The notes below the pieces were generated by a model, which did not search any database, was not told the DNA's origin, and saw only the letters and a program-made list of their open reading frames with translations. The translations under genes were made by a program, and so were the position numbers. This document shows, piece by piece, positions 9,572 to 23,000 of a stretch of DNA of 64,000 nucleotides (positions are counted from its first letter, which is position 1; the number at the start of each line of letters is the position of its first letter). The stretch comes from Capricornis sumatraensis. Its lineage: Eukaryota; Chordata; Mammalia; Artiodactyla; Bovidae. Where the stretch lies: NCBI RefSeq assembly GCF_032405125.1, contig NW_027184618.1, positions 5,084,001 to 5,148,000 on the forward strand, in the 5' to 3' direction.

Positions 9572-12500
9572 ATGAGGGATCCTTTCCCTGCTTTCAACGG
9601 GAAAGAATTCCCGGCGTTCCCGTCGCATCTCAAGGGGAGGCACTCTCAACAGGAAAGGCGAGAGGAACTCCATGGTCGTACCACCATTCCAAGAGTCCCC
9701 CAGATGTCTCAGTCCATTCCAGAGGAACCTCTTTGCCCTGCACTGGCTCATCTTTCACGCCGAGGATCGACTCACACCACGGTGGCACGTGGGACAGCCC
9801 TGTGGGAAAGCCTCGAGGGAAAGCCTCGAGGGAAAACCACAGATCTTTTGATCCACGCGACGGGAAGCGTGACATTTCTGCCACAGCCTGGAAGGAAAGA
9901 GCACGTGCATGCCCCCACTCGAGACAAGCCCTGACTCCCCTGGGGAGACTCCAGAAGTACCCAAAGTTCCATGTCAGCCCCTGAGAGGAATCCTCGTTTC
10001 CGGCCCTGACTCCACACAAGGTTTTTGACCCCGGTATCGACGGGAGAGGAATCCCGAGAGGCCCCCTAGCAACTCGCATGGGGAGTGGCCTCTCCTGAGG
10101 CCACCAGGGCGGTTCCCTGAGGTCCTCGTCGTAACTCGAGAACACCTGCCGCAACTCGAGAAAATCCAGGAAGTTCTCCCTTCCAGGCGAGATGAGGCCT
10201 ATTTCCGATGAGGCGTCTGGAGACTAATGACACCTAAACTCTGGAACTTCGAAAGGGTCTTTCACACCCTTGCTGCGACTCAAGAAGTTCACTGCCATAC
10301 CCGTCTCCACTCGAGAGGAAGCACGATGGTCCCGCCCACATTCAGAGGAGCCCCGTTTCCCCCTCGTAGCTCGAGATGAGGGATCCTTTCCCTGCTTTCA
10401 ACGGGAAAGAATTCCCGGCGTTCCCGTCGCATCTCAAGAGGAGGCACTCTCAACAGGAAAGGCGTGAGGAACTCCATGGTCGTACCACCATTCCAAGAGT
10501 CCCCCAGATGTCTCAGTCCATTCCAGAGGAACCTCTTTGCCCTGCACTGGCTCATCTTTCACGCCAAGGATCGACTCACACCACGGTGGCACGTGGAACA
10601 GCCCTGTGGGAAAGCCTCGAGGGAAAGCCTCGAGGGAAAACCGCAGATCCTTTGATCCACGCGACGGGAAGCGTGACATTGCTGCTACAGCCTGGAAGGA
10701 AAGCGCACGTGCATGGCCCCACTCGAGACGAGGCCTGACTCCACTGGGGAGACTCCGGAAGTACCCAAAGATCCATGTCAGCCCCTGAGAGGAATCCTCG
10801 GTTCCGGCCCTGACTCCACACAAGGTTTTTGGCCCCGTTATCGACAGGAGAGGAATCCCGAGAGGCCCCCTAGCAACTCGCATGGGGACTGGCCTCTCCT
10901 GAGGCCACCAGGGCGGGTCCCTGAGGTCCCCGTCGCAATTCGAGAACACCTGCCGCAACTCGAGAAAATCCAGGAAGTTCTCCCTTCCAGGCGAGATGAG
11001 GCCTATTTCCGATGAGGGGTCTGGAGACTAATGACACCTAACCTCTGGAACTTCGAAAGGGTCTTTCACAACCTTGCTGCCACTCAAGAAGTTCACTGCC
11101 ATACCCGTCTCCACTCGAGAGGAAGCACGATGATCCCGCCCACATCCAGAGGAGCCCCGTTTCCCCCTCGTAGCTCGAGATGAGGGATCCTTTCCCTGCT
11201 TTCAACGGGAAAGAATTCCCGGCGTTCCCGTCGCATCTCAAAAGGAGGCACTCTCAACAGGAAAGGCGAGAGGAACTCCATGGTCGTACCACCATTCCAA
11301 GAGTTCCCCAGATGTCTCAGTCCATTCCGGAGGAAACTCTTTGCCCTGCACTGGCTCATCTTTCAGGCCGATGATCGACTCACACCACGGTGGCACGTGG
11401 GACAGCCCTGTGGGAAAGCCTCGAGGGAAAGCCTCGAGGGAAAACCGCAGATCCTTTGATCCACGCGACGGGAAGCGTGACATTGCTGCTACAGCCTGGA
11501 AGGAAAGCGCACGTGCATGCTCCCACTCGAGACGAGGCCTGACTCCCCTGGGGAGACTCCAGAAGTACCCAAAGATCCATGTCAGCCCCTGAGAGGAATC
11601 CTCGGTTCCGGCCCTGACTCCACACAAGGTTTTTGGCCCCGGTATCGACAGGAGAGGAATCCCGAGAGGGCCCCTGGCAACTCGCATGGGGACTGGCCTC
11701 TCCTCAGGCCACCAGGGCGGGTCCCTGAGGTCCCCGTCGTAACTCGAGAACACCTGCCGCAACTCGAGAAAATCCAGGAAGTCCTCCCTTCCAGGCGAGA
11801 TGAGGCCTATTTCCGATGAGGCGTCTGGAGACTAATGACACCTAACCTTTGGAACTTCGAAAGAGTCTTTCACACCCTTGCTGCAACTCAAGAAGTTCAC
11901 AGCCATACCCGTCTCCACTCGAGAGGAAGCACGATGGTCCCGCCCACATCCAGAGGAGCCCCGTTTCCCCCTCGTAGCTCGAGATGAGGGATCCTTTCCC
12001 TGCTTTCAACGGGAAAGAATTCCCGGCGTTCCCGTCGCATCTCAAGGGGAGGCACTCTCAACAGGAAAGGCGAGAGGAACTCCATGGTCGTACCACCATT
12101 CCAAGAGTTCCCCAGATGTCTCAGTCCATTCCAGAGGAACCTCTTTGCCCTGCACTGGCTCATCTTTCACGCCGAGGATCGACTCACACCACGGTGGCAC
12201 GTGGGACAGCCCTGTGGGACAGCCTCGAGGGAAAGCCTCGAGGGAAAACCACAGATCCTTTGATCCACGCCACGGGAAGCGTGACATTGCTGCTACAGCC
12301 TGGAAGGAAAGAGCACGTGCATGCCCCCACTCGAGACAAGCCCTGACTCCCCTGGGGAGACTCCAGAAGTACCCAAAGTTCCATGTCAGCCCCTGAGAGG
12401 AATCCTCGTTTCCGGCCCTGACTCCACACAAGGTTTTTGACCCCGGTATCGACGGGAGAGGAATCCCGAGAGGCCCCCTAGCAACTCGCATGGGGAGTGG

Positions 12501-15500
12501 CCTCTCCTGAGGCCACCAAGGCGGTTCCCTGAGGTCCTCGTCGTAACTCGAGAACACCTGCCGCAACTCGAGAAAATCCAGGAAGTTCTCCCTTCCAGGC
12601 GAGATGAGGCCTATTTCCGATGAGGCGTCTGGAGACTAATGACACCTAAACTCTGGAACTTCGAAAGGGTCTTTCACACCCTTGCTGCGACTCAAGAAGT
12701 TCACTGCCATACCCGTCTCCACTCTAGAGGAAGCACGATGGTCCCGCCCACATTCAGAGGAGCCCCGTTTCCCCCTCGTAGCTCGAGATGAGGGATCCTT
12801 TCCCTGCTTTCAACGGGAAAGAATTCCCGGCGTTCCCGTCGCATCTCAAGAGGAGGCACTCTCAACAGGAAAGGCGAGAGGAACTCCATGGTCGTACCAC
12901 CATTCCAAGAGTCCCCCAGATGTCTCAGTCCATTCCAGAGGAACCTCTTTGCCCTGCACTGGCTCATCTTTCACGCCAAGGATCGACTCACACCACGGTG
13001 GCACGTGGAACAGCCCTGTGGGAAAGCCTCGAGGGAAAGCCTCGAGGGAAAACCGCAGATCCTTTGATCCACGCGACGGGAAGCGTGACATTGCTGCTAC
13101 AGCCTGGAAGGAAAGCGCACGTGCATGGCCCCACTCGAGACGAGGCCTGACTCCACTGGGGAGACTCCGGAAGTACCCAAAGATCCATGTCAGCCCCTGA
13201 GAGGAATCCTCGGTTCCGGCCCTGACTCCACACAAGGTTTTTGGCCCCGTTATCGACAGGAGAGGAATCCCGAGAGGCCCCCTAGCAACTCGCATGGGGA
13301 CTGGCCTCTCCTGAGGCCACCAGGGCGGGTCCCTGAGGTCCCCGTCGCAATTCGAGAACACCTGCCGCAACTCGAGAAAATCCAGGAAGTTCTCCCTTCC
13401 AGGCGAGATGAGGCCTATTTCCGATGAGGGGTCTGGAGACTAATGACACCTAACCTCTGGAACTTCGAAAGGGTCTTTCACAACCTTGCTGCCACTCAAG
13501 AAGTTCACTGCCATACCCGTCTCCACTCGAGAGGAAGCACGATGATCCCGCCCACATCCAGAGGAGCCCCGTTTCCCCCTCGTAGCTCGAGATGAGGGAT
13601 CCTTTCCCTGCTTTCAACGGGAAAGAATTCCCGGCGTTCCCGTCGCATCTCAAAAGGAGGCACTCTCAACAGGAAAGGCGAGAGGAACTCCATGGTCGTA
13701 CCACCATTCCAAGAGTTCCCCAGATGTCTCAGTCCATTCCGGAGGAACCTCTTTGCCCTGCACTGGCTCATCTTTCAGGCCGAGGATCGACTCACACCAC
13801 GGTGGCACGTGGGACAGCCCTGTGGGAAAGCCTCGAGGGAAAGCCTCGAGGGAAAACCGCAGATCCTTTGATCCACGCGACGGGAAGCGTGACATTGCTG
13901 CTACAGCCTGGAAGGAAAGCGCACGTGCATGCTCCCACTCGAGACGAGGCCTGACTCCCCTGGTGAGACTCCAGAAGTACCCAAAGATCCATGTCAGCCC
14001 CTGAGAGGAATCCTCGGTTCCGGCCCTGACTCCACACAAGGTTTTTGGCCCCGGTATCGACAGGAGAGGAATCCCGAGAGGGCCCCTGGCAACTCGAATG
14101 GGGACTGGCCTCTCCTCAGGCCACCAGGGCGGGTCCCTGAAGTCCCCGTCGTAACTCGAGAACACCTGCCGCAACTCGAGAAAATCCAGGAAGTCCTCCC
14201 TTCCAGGCGAGATGAGGCCTATTTCCGATGAGGCGTCTGGAGACTAATGACACCTAACCTTTGGAACTTCGAAAGAGTCTTTCACACCCTTGCTGCAACT
14301 CAAGAAGTTCACAGCCATACCCGTCTCCACTCGAGAGGAAGCACGATGGTCCCGCCCACATCCAGAGGAGCCCCGTTTCCCCCTCGTAGCTCGAGATGAG
14401 GGATCCTTTCCCTGCTTTCAACGGGAAAGAATTCCCGGCGTTCCCATCGCATCTCAAGGGGAGGCACTCTCAACAGGAAAGGCGAGAGGAACTCCATGGT
14501 CGTACCACCATTCCAAGAGTTCCCCAGATGTCTCAGTCCATTCCAGAGGAACCTCTTTGCCCTGCACTGGCTCATCTTTCACGCCGAGAATCGACTCACA
14601 CCACGGTGGCACGTGGGACAGCCCTGTGGGACAGCCTCGAGGGAAAGCCTCGAGGGAAAACCACAGATCCTTTGATCCACGCCACGGGAAGCGTGACATT
14701 GCTGCTACAGCCTGGAAGGAAAGCGCACGTGCATGCCCCCACGCGAGACGAGGCCTGACTCCCCTGGGGAGACTCCAGAAGTACCCAAAGATCCATGTCA
14801 GCCCCTGAGAGGAATCCTCGGTTCCGGCCCTGACTCCACACAAGGTTTTTGGCCCCGTTATCGACAGGAGAGGAATCCCGAGAGGCCCCCTAGCAACTCG
14901 CATGGGGACTGGCCTCTCCTGAGGCCACCAGGGCGGGTCCCTGAGGTCCCCGTCGCAATTCGAGAACACCTGCCGCAACTCGAGAAAATCCAGGAAGTTC
15001 TCCCTTCCAGGCGAGATGAGGCCTATTTCCGATGAGGGGTCTGGAGACTAATGACACCTAACCTCTGGAACTTCGAAAGGGTCTTTCACACCCTTGCTGC
15101 CACTCAAGAAGTTCACTGCCATACCCGTCTCCACTCGAGAGGAAGCACGATGATCCCGCCCACATCCAGAGGAGCCCCGTTTCCCCCTCGTAGCTCGAGA
15201 TGAGGGATCCTTTCCCTGCTTTCAACGGGAAAGAATTCCCGGCGTTCCCGTCGCATCTCAAAAGGAGGCACTCTCAACAGGAAAGGCGAGAGGAACTCCA
15301 TGGTCGTACCACCATTCCAAGAGTTCCCCAGATGTCTCAGTCCATTCCGGAGGAACCTCTTTGCCCTGCACTGGCTCATCTTTCAGGCCGAGGATCGACT
15401 CACACCACGGTGGCACGTGGGACAGCCCTGTGGGAAAGCCTCGAGGGAAAGCCTCGAGGGAAAACCGCAGATCCTTTGATCCACGCGACGGGAAGCGTGA

Positions 15501-16808
15501 CATTGCTGCTACAGCCTGGAAGGAAAGCGCACGTGCATGCTCCCACTCGAGACGAGGCCTGACTCCCCTGGGGAGACTCCAGAAGTACCCAAAGATCCAT
15601 GTCAGCCCCTGAGAGGAATCCTCGGTTCCGGCCCTGACTCCACACAAGGTTTTTGGCCCCGGTATCGACAGGAGAGGAATCCCGAGAGGGCCCCTGGCAA
15701 CTCGCATGGGGACTGGCCTCTCCTCAGGCCACCAGGGCGGGTCCCTGAGGTCCCCGTCGTAACTCGAGAACACCTGCCGCAACTCGAGAAAATCCAGGAA
15801 GTCCTCCCTTCCAGGCGAGATGAGGCCTATTTCCGATGAGGCGTCTGGAGACTAATGACACCTAACCTTTGGAACTTCGAAAGAGTCTTTCACACCCTTG
15901 CTGCAACTCAAGAAGTTCACAGCCATACCCGTCTCCACTCGAGAGGAAGCACGATGGTCCCGCCCACATCCAGAGGAGCCCCGTTTCCCCCTCGTAGCTC
16001 GAGATGAGGGATCCTTTCCCTGCTTTCAACGGGAAAGAATTCCCGGCGTTCCCATCGCATCTCAAGGGGAGGCACTCTCAACAGGAAAGGCGAGAGGAAC
16101 TCCATGGTCGTACCACCATTCCAAGAGTTCCCCAGATGTCTCAGTCCATTCCAGAGGAACCTCTTTGCCCTGCACTGGCTCATCTTTCACGCCGAGGATC
16201 GACTCACACCACGGTGGCACGTGGGACAGCCCTGTTGGGACAGCCTCGAGGGAAAGCCTCGAGGGAAAACCACAGATCCTTTGATCCACGCCACGGGAAG
16301 CGTGACATTGCTGCTACAGCCTGGAAGGAAAGCGCACGTGCATGCCCCCACTCGAGACGAGGCCTGACTCCCCTGGGGAGACTCCAGAAGTACCCAAAGA
16401 TCCATGTCAGCCCCTGAGAGGAATCCTCGGTTCCGGCCCTGACTCCACACAAGGTTTTTGGCCCCGGTATCGACGGGAGAGGAATCCCGAGAGGCCCCCT
16501 AGCAACTCGCATGGGGACTGGCCTCTCCTGAGGCCACCAGGGCGGGTCCCTGAGGTCCCCGTCGTAACTCGAGAACACCTGCCGCAACTCGAGAAAATCC
16601 AGGAAGTTCTCCCTTCCAGGCGAGATGAGGCCTATTTCCGATGAGGCGTCTGGAGACTAATGACACCTAAGCTCTGGAACTTCGAAAGGGTCTTTCACAC
16701 CCTTGCTGCAACTCAAGAAGTTCACCGCCATACCCGTCTCCACTCGAGAGGAAGCACGATGGTCCCGCCCACATCCAGAGGAGACCCGTTTCCCCCTCGT
16801 AGCTCGAG
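9572..16808 (+). repeat. Higher-order repeat, 9 monomers, copy 2 (7237 bp)
   Basis: Monomer starts: 9572 (A), 10376 (B), 11180 (C), 11984 (D/A), 12788 (B), 13592 (C), 14396 (D/B), 15200 (C), 16004 (D, 805 bp). Private variants are shared with copy 1 at the same positions, including the CACGCGAG change in the D/B hybrid, the CCGATGATCG change in the third monomer and the CTGTTGGG insertion in the last one. The last monomer differs from its copy-1 partner at three type C/D marker sites (16292 and two sites downstream), which marks the end of the exact duplication. Confidence 0.92.
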
Positions 16809-19800
16809 ATGAGGGATCCTTTCCCTGCTTTCAACGGGAAAGAATTCCCGGCGTTCCCGTCGCATCTCAAGGGGAGGCACTCTCAACAGGAAAGGCGAGA
16901 GGAACTCCATGGTCGTACCACCATTCCAAGAGTCCCCCAGATGTCTCAGTCCATTCCAGAGGAACCTCTTTGCCCTGCACTGGCTCATCTTTCACGCCGA
17001 GGATCGACTCACACCACGGTGGCACGTGGGACAGCCCTGTGGGAAAGCCTCGAGGGAAAGCCTCGAGGGAAAACCATAGATCCTTTGATCCACGCGACGG
17101 GAAGCGTGACATTTCTGCCACAGCCTGGAAGGAAAGAGCACGTGCATGCCCCCACTCGAGACAAGCCCTGACTCCCCTGGGGAGACTCCAGAAGTACCCA
17201 AAGTTCCATGTCAGCCCCTGAGAGGAATCCTCGTTTCCGGCCCTGACTCCACACAAGGTTTTTGACCCCGGTATCGACGGGAGAGGAATCCCGAGAGGCC
17301 CCCTAGCAACTCGCATGGGGAGTGGCCTCTCCTGAGGCCACCAGGGCGGTTCCCTGAGGTCCTCGTCGTAACTCGAGAACACCTGCCGCAACTCGAGAAA
17401 ATCCAGGAAGTTCTCCCTTCCAGGCGAGATGAGGCCTATTTCCGATGAGGCGTCTGGAGACTAATGACACCTAAACTCTGGAACTTCGAAAGGGTCTTTC
17501 ACACCCTTGCTGCGACTCAAGAAGTTCACTGCCATACCCGTCTCCACTCGAGAGGAAGCACGATGGTCCCGCCCACATTCAGAGGAGCCCCGTTTCCCCC
17601 TCGTAGCTCGAGATGAGGGATCCTTTCCCTGCTTTCAACGGGAAAGAATTCCCGGCGTTCCCGTCGCATCTCAAGAGGAGGCACTCTCAACAGGAAAGGC
17701 GAGAGGAACTCCATGGTCGTACCACCATTCCAAGAGTCCCCCAGATGTCTCAGTCCATTCCAGAGGAACCTCTTTGCCCTGCACTGGCTCATCTTTCACG
17801 CCAAGGATCGACTCACACCTCGGTGGCACGTGGAACAGCCCTGTGGGAAAGCCTCGAGGGAAAGACTCGAGGGAAAACCGCAGATCCTTTGATCCACGCG
17901 ACGGGAAGCGTGACATTGCTGCTACAGCCTGGAAGGAAAGCGCACGTGCATGGCCCCACTCGAGACGAGGCCTGACTCCACTGGGGAGACTCCGGAAGTA
18001 CCCAAAGATCCATGTCAGCCCCTGAGAGGAATCCTCGGTTCCGGCCCTGACTCCACACAAGGTTTTTGGCCCCGTTATCGACAGGAGAGGAATCCCGAGA
18101 GGCCCCCTAGCAACTCGCATGGGGACTGGCCTCTCCTGAGGCCACCAGGGCGGGTCCCTGAGGTCCCCGTCGCAATTCGAGAACACCTGCCGCAACTCGA
18201 GAAAATCCAGGAAGTTCTCCCTTCCAGGCGAGATGAGGCCTATTTCCGATGAGGGGTCTGGAGACTAATGACACCTAACCTCTGGAACTTCGAAAGGGTC
18301 TTTCACAACCTTGCTGCCACTCAAGAAGTTCACTGCCATACCCGTCTCCACTCGAGAGGAAGCACGATGATCCCGCCCACATCCAGAGGAGCCCCGTTTC
18401 CCCCTCGTAGCTCGAGATGAGGGATCCTTTCCCTGCTTTCAACGGGAAAGAATTCCCGGCGTTCCCGTCGCATCTCAAAAGGAGGCACTCTCAACAGGAA
18501 AGGCGAGAGGAACTCCATGGTCGTACCACCATTCCAAGAGTTCCCCAGATGTCTCAGTCCATTCCGGAGGAACCTCTTTGCCCTGCACTGGCTCATCTTT
18601 CAGGCCGAGGATCGACTCACACCACGGTGGCACGTGGGACAGCCCTGTGGGAAAGCCTCGAGGGAAAGCCTCGAGGGAAAACCGCAGATCCTTTGATCCA
18701 CGCGACGGGAAGCGTGACATTGCTGCTACAGCCTGGAAGGAAAGCGCACGTGCATGCTCCCACTCGAGACGAGGCCTGACTCCCCTGGGGAGACTCCAGA
18801 AGTACCCAAAGATCCATGTCAGCCCCTGAGAGGAATCCTCGGTTCCGGCCCTGACTCCACACAAGGTTTTTGGCCCCGGTATCGACAGGAGAGGAATCCC
18901 GAGAGGGCCCCTGGCAACTCGCATGGGGACTGGCCTCTCCTCAGGCCACCAGGGCGGGTCCCTGAGGTCCCCGTCGTAACTCGAGAACACCTGCCGCAAC
19001 TCGAGAAAATCCAGGAAGTCCTCCCTTCCAGGCGAGATGAGGCCTATTTCCGATGAGGCGTCTGGAGACTAATGACACCTAACCTTTGGAACTTCGAAAG
19101 AGTCTTTCACACCCTTGCTGCAACTCAAGAAGTTCACAGCCATACCCGTCTCCACTCGAGAGGAAGCACGATGGTCCCGCCCACATCCAGAGGAGCCCCG
19201 TTTCCCCCTCGTAGCTCGAGATGAGGGATCCTTTCCCTGCTTTCAACGGGAAAGAATTCCCGGCGTTCCCATCGCATCTCAAGGGGAGGCACTCTCAACA
19301 GGAAAGGCGAGAGGAACTCCATGGTCGTACCACCATTCCAAGAGTTCCCCAGATGTCTCAGTCCATTCCAGAGGAACCTCTTTGCCCTGCACTGGCTCAT
19401 CTTTCACGCCGAGGATCGACTCACACCACGGTGGCACGTGGGACAGCCCTGTTGGGACAGCCTCGAGGGAAAGCCTCGAGGGAAAACCACAGATCCTTTG
19501 ATCCACGCCACGGGAAGCGTGACATTGCTGCTACAGCCTGGAAGGAAAGCGCACGTGCATGCCCCCACTCGAGACGAGGCCTGACTCCCCTGGGGAGACT
19601 CCAGAAGTACCCAAAGATCCATGTCAGCCCCTGAGAGGAATCCTCGGTTCCGGCCCTGACTCCACACAAGGTTTTTGGCCCCGGTATCGACGGGAGAGGA
19701 ATCCCGAGAGGCCCCCTAGCAACTCGCATGGGGACTGGCCTCTCCTGAGGCCACCAGGGCGGGTCCCTGAGGTCCCCGTCGTAACTCGAGAACACCTGCC

Positions 19801-20025
19801 GCAACTCGAGAAAATCCAGGAAGTTCTCCCTTCCAGGCGAGATGAGGCCTATTTCCGATGAGGCGTCTGGAGACTAATGACACCTAAGCTCTGGAACTTC
19901 GAAAGGGTCTTTCACACCCTTGCTGCAACTCAAGAAGTTCACCGCCATACCCGTCTCCACTCGAGAGGAAGCACGATGGTCCCGCCCACATCCAGAGGAG
20001 ACCCGTTTCCCCCTCGTAGCTCGAG
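16809..20025 (+). repeat. Plain tetramer higher-order unit A-B-C-D (3217 bp)
   Basis: Monomer starts: 16809 (A), 17613 (B), 18417 (C), 19221 (D, 805 bp with the CTGTTGGG insertion). The B monomer has ACACCTCGG and AAAGACTCGAG, shared only with the B monomer at 20830. The block is nearly identical to the sequence 3217 bp downstream. The one difference I found is T at 17077 against C at 20294. This is the unrearranged form from which the 9- and 6-monomer units can be derived. Confidence 0.9.
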
Positions 20026-23000
20026 ATGAGGGATCCTTTCCCTGCTTTCAACGGGAAAGAATTCCCGGCGTTCCCGTCGCATCTCAAGGGGAGGCACTCT
20101 CAACAGGAAAGGCGAGAGGAACTCCATGGTCGTACCACCATTCCAAGAGTCCCCCAGATGTCTCAGTCCATTCCAGAGGAACCTCTTTGCCCTGCACTGG
20201 CTCATCTTTCACGCCGAGGATCGACTCACACCACGGTGGCACGTGGGACAGCCCTGTGGGAAAGCCTCGAGGGAAAGCCTCGAGGGAAAACCACAGATCC
20301 TTTGATCCACGCGACGGGAAGCGTGACATTTCTGCCACAGCCTGGAAGGAAAGAGCACGTGCATGCCCCCACTCGAGACAAGCCCTGACTCCCCTGGGGA
20401 GACTCCAGAAGTACCCAAAGTTCCATGTCAGCCCCTGAGAGGAATCCTCGTTTCCGGCCCTGACTCCACACAAGGTTTTTGACCCCGGTATCGACGGGAG
20501 AGGAATCCCGAGAGGCCCCCTAGCAACTCGCATGGGGAGTGGCCTCTCCTGAGGCCACCAGGGCGGTTCCCTGAGGTCCTCGTCGTAACTCGAGAACACC
20601 TGCCGCAACTCGAGAAAATCCAGGAAGTTCTCCCTTCCAGGCGAGATGAGGCCTATTTCCGATGAGGCGTCTGGAGACTAATGACACCTAAACTCTGGAA
20701 CTTCGAAAGGGTCTTTCACACCCTTGCTGCGACTCAAGAAGTTCACTGCCATACCCGTCTCCACTCGAGAGGAAGCACGATGGTCCCGCCCACATTCAGA
20801 GGAGCCCCGTTTCCCCCTCGTAGCTCGAGATGAGGGATCCTTTCCCTGCTTTCAACGGGAAAGAATTCCCGGCGTTCCCGTCGCATCTCAAGAGGAGGCA
20901 CTCTCAACAGGAAAGGCGAGAGGAACTCCATGGTCGTACCACCATTCCAAGAGTCCCCCAGATGTCTCAGTCCATTCCAGAGGAACCTCTTTGCCCTGCA
21001 CTGGCTCATCTTTCACGCCAAGGATCGACTCACACCTCGGTGGCACGTGGAACAGCCCTGTGGGAAAGCCTCGAGGGAAAGACTCGAGGGAAAACCGCAG
21101 ATCCTTTGATCCACGCGACGGGAAGCGTGACATTGCTGCTACAGCCTGGAAGGAAAGCGCACGTGCATGGCCCCACTCGAGACGAGGCCTGACTCCACTG
21201 GGGAGACTCCGGAAGTACCCAAAGATCCATGTCAGCCCCTGAGAGGAATCCTCGGTTCCGGCCCTGACTCCACACAAGGTTTTTGGCCCCGTTATCGACA
21301 GGAGAGGAATCCCGAGAGGCCCCCTAGCAACTCGCATGGGGACTGGCCTCTCCTGAGGCCACCAGGGCGGGTCCCTGAGGTCCCCGTCGCAATTCGAGAA
21401 CACCTGCCGCAACTCGAGAAAATCCAGGAAGTTCTCCCTTCCAGGCGAGATGAGGCCTATTTCCGATGAGGGGTCTGGAGACTAATGACACCTAACCTCT
21501 GGAACTTCGAAAGGGTCTTTCACAACCTTGCTGCCACTCAAGAAGTTCACTGCCATACCCGTCTCCACTCGAGAGGAAGCACGATGATCCCGCCCACATC
21601 CAGAGGAGCCCCGTTTCCCCCTCGTAGCTCGAGATGAGGGATCCTTTCCCTGCTTTCAACGGGAAAGAATTCCCGGCGTTCCCGTCGCATCTCAAAAGGA
21701 GGCACTCTCAACAGGAAAGGCGAGAGGAACTCCATGGTCGTACCACCATTCCAAGAGTTCCCCAGATGTCTCAGTCCATTCCGGAGGAACCTCTTTGCCC
21801 TGCACTGGCTCATCTTTCAGGCCGAGGATCGACTCACACCACGGTGGCACGTGGGACAGCCCTGTGGGAAAGCCTCGAGGGAAAGCCTCGAGGGAAAACC
21901 GCAGATCCTTTGATCCACGCGACGGGAAGCGTGACATTGCTGCTACAGCCTGGAAGGAAAGCGCACGTGCATGCTCCCACTCGAGACGAGGCCTGACTCC
22001 CCTGGGGAGACTCCAGAAGTACCCAAAGATCCATGTCAGCCCCTGAGAGGAATCCTCGGTTCCGGCCCTGACTCCACACAAGGTTTTTGGCCCCGGTATC
22101 GACAGGAGAGGAATCCCGAGAGGGCCCCTGGCAACTCGCATGGGGACTGGCCTCTCCTCAGGCCACCAGGGCGGGTCCCTGAGGTCCCCGTCGTAACTCG
22201 AGAACACCTGCCGCAACTCGAGAAAATCCAGGAAGTCCTCCCTTCCAGGCGAGATGAGGCCTATTTCCGATGAGGCGTCTGGAGACTAATGACACCTAAC
22301 CTTTGGAACTTCGAAAGAGTCTTTCACACCCTTGCTGCAACTCAAGAAGTTCACAGCCATACCCGTCTCCACTCGAGAGGAAGCACGATGGTCCCGCCCA
22401 CATCCAGAGGAGCCCCGTTTCCCCCTCGTAGCTCGAGATGAGGGATCCTTTCCCTGCTTTCAACGGGAAAGAATTCCCGGCGTTCCCATCGCATCTCAAG
22501 GGGAGGCACTCTCAACAGGAAAGGCGAGAGGAACTCCATGGTCGTACCACCATTCCAAGAGTTCCCCAGATGTCTCAGTCCATTCCAGAGGAACCTCTTT
22601 GCCCTGCACTGGCTCATCTTTCACGCCGAGGATCGACTCACACCACGGTGGCACGTGGGACAGCCCTGTGGGACAGCCTCGAGGGAAAGCCTCGAGGGAA
22701 AACCACAGATCCTTTGATCCACGCCACGGGAAGCGTGACATTGCTGCTACAGCCTGGAAGGAAAGCGCACGTGCATGCCCCCACTCGAGACGAGGCCTGA
22801 CTCCACTGGGGAGACTCCGGAAGTACCCAAAGATCCATGTCAGCCCCTGAGAGGAATCCTCGGTTCCGGCCCTGACTCCACACAAGGTTTTTGGCCCCGT
22901 TATCGACAGGAGAGGAATCCCGAGAGGCCCCCTAGCAACTCGCATGGGGACTGGCCTCTCCTGAGGCCACCAGGGCGGGTCCCTGAGGTCCCCGTCGCAA

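Noticed and set aside
1799..16291. Calling the two 7237-bp copies an assembly error
   Set aside because: Not excluded, but they differ at 6904/14141 and have different flanks at 1798 and 16292, which argues for two real copies. Read depth would decide.
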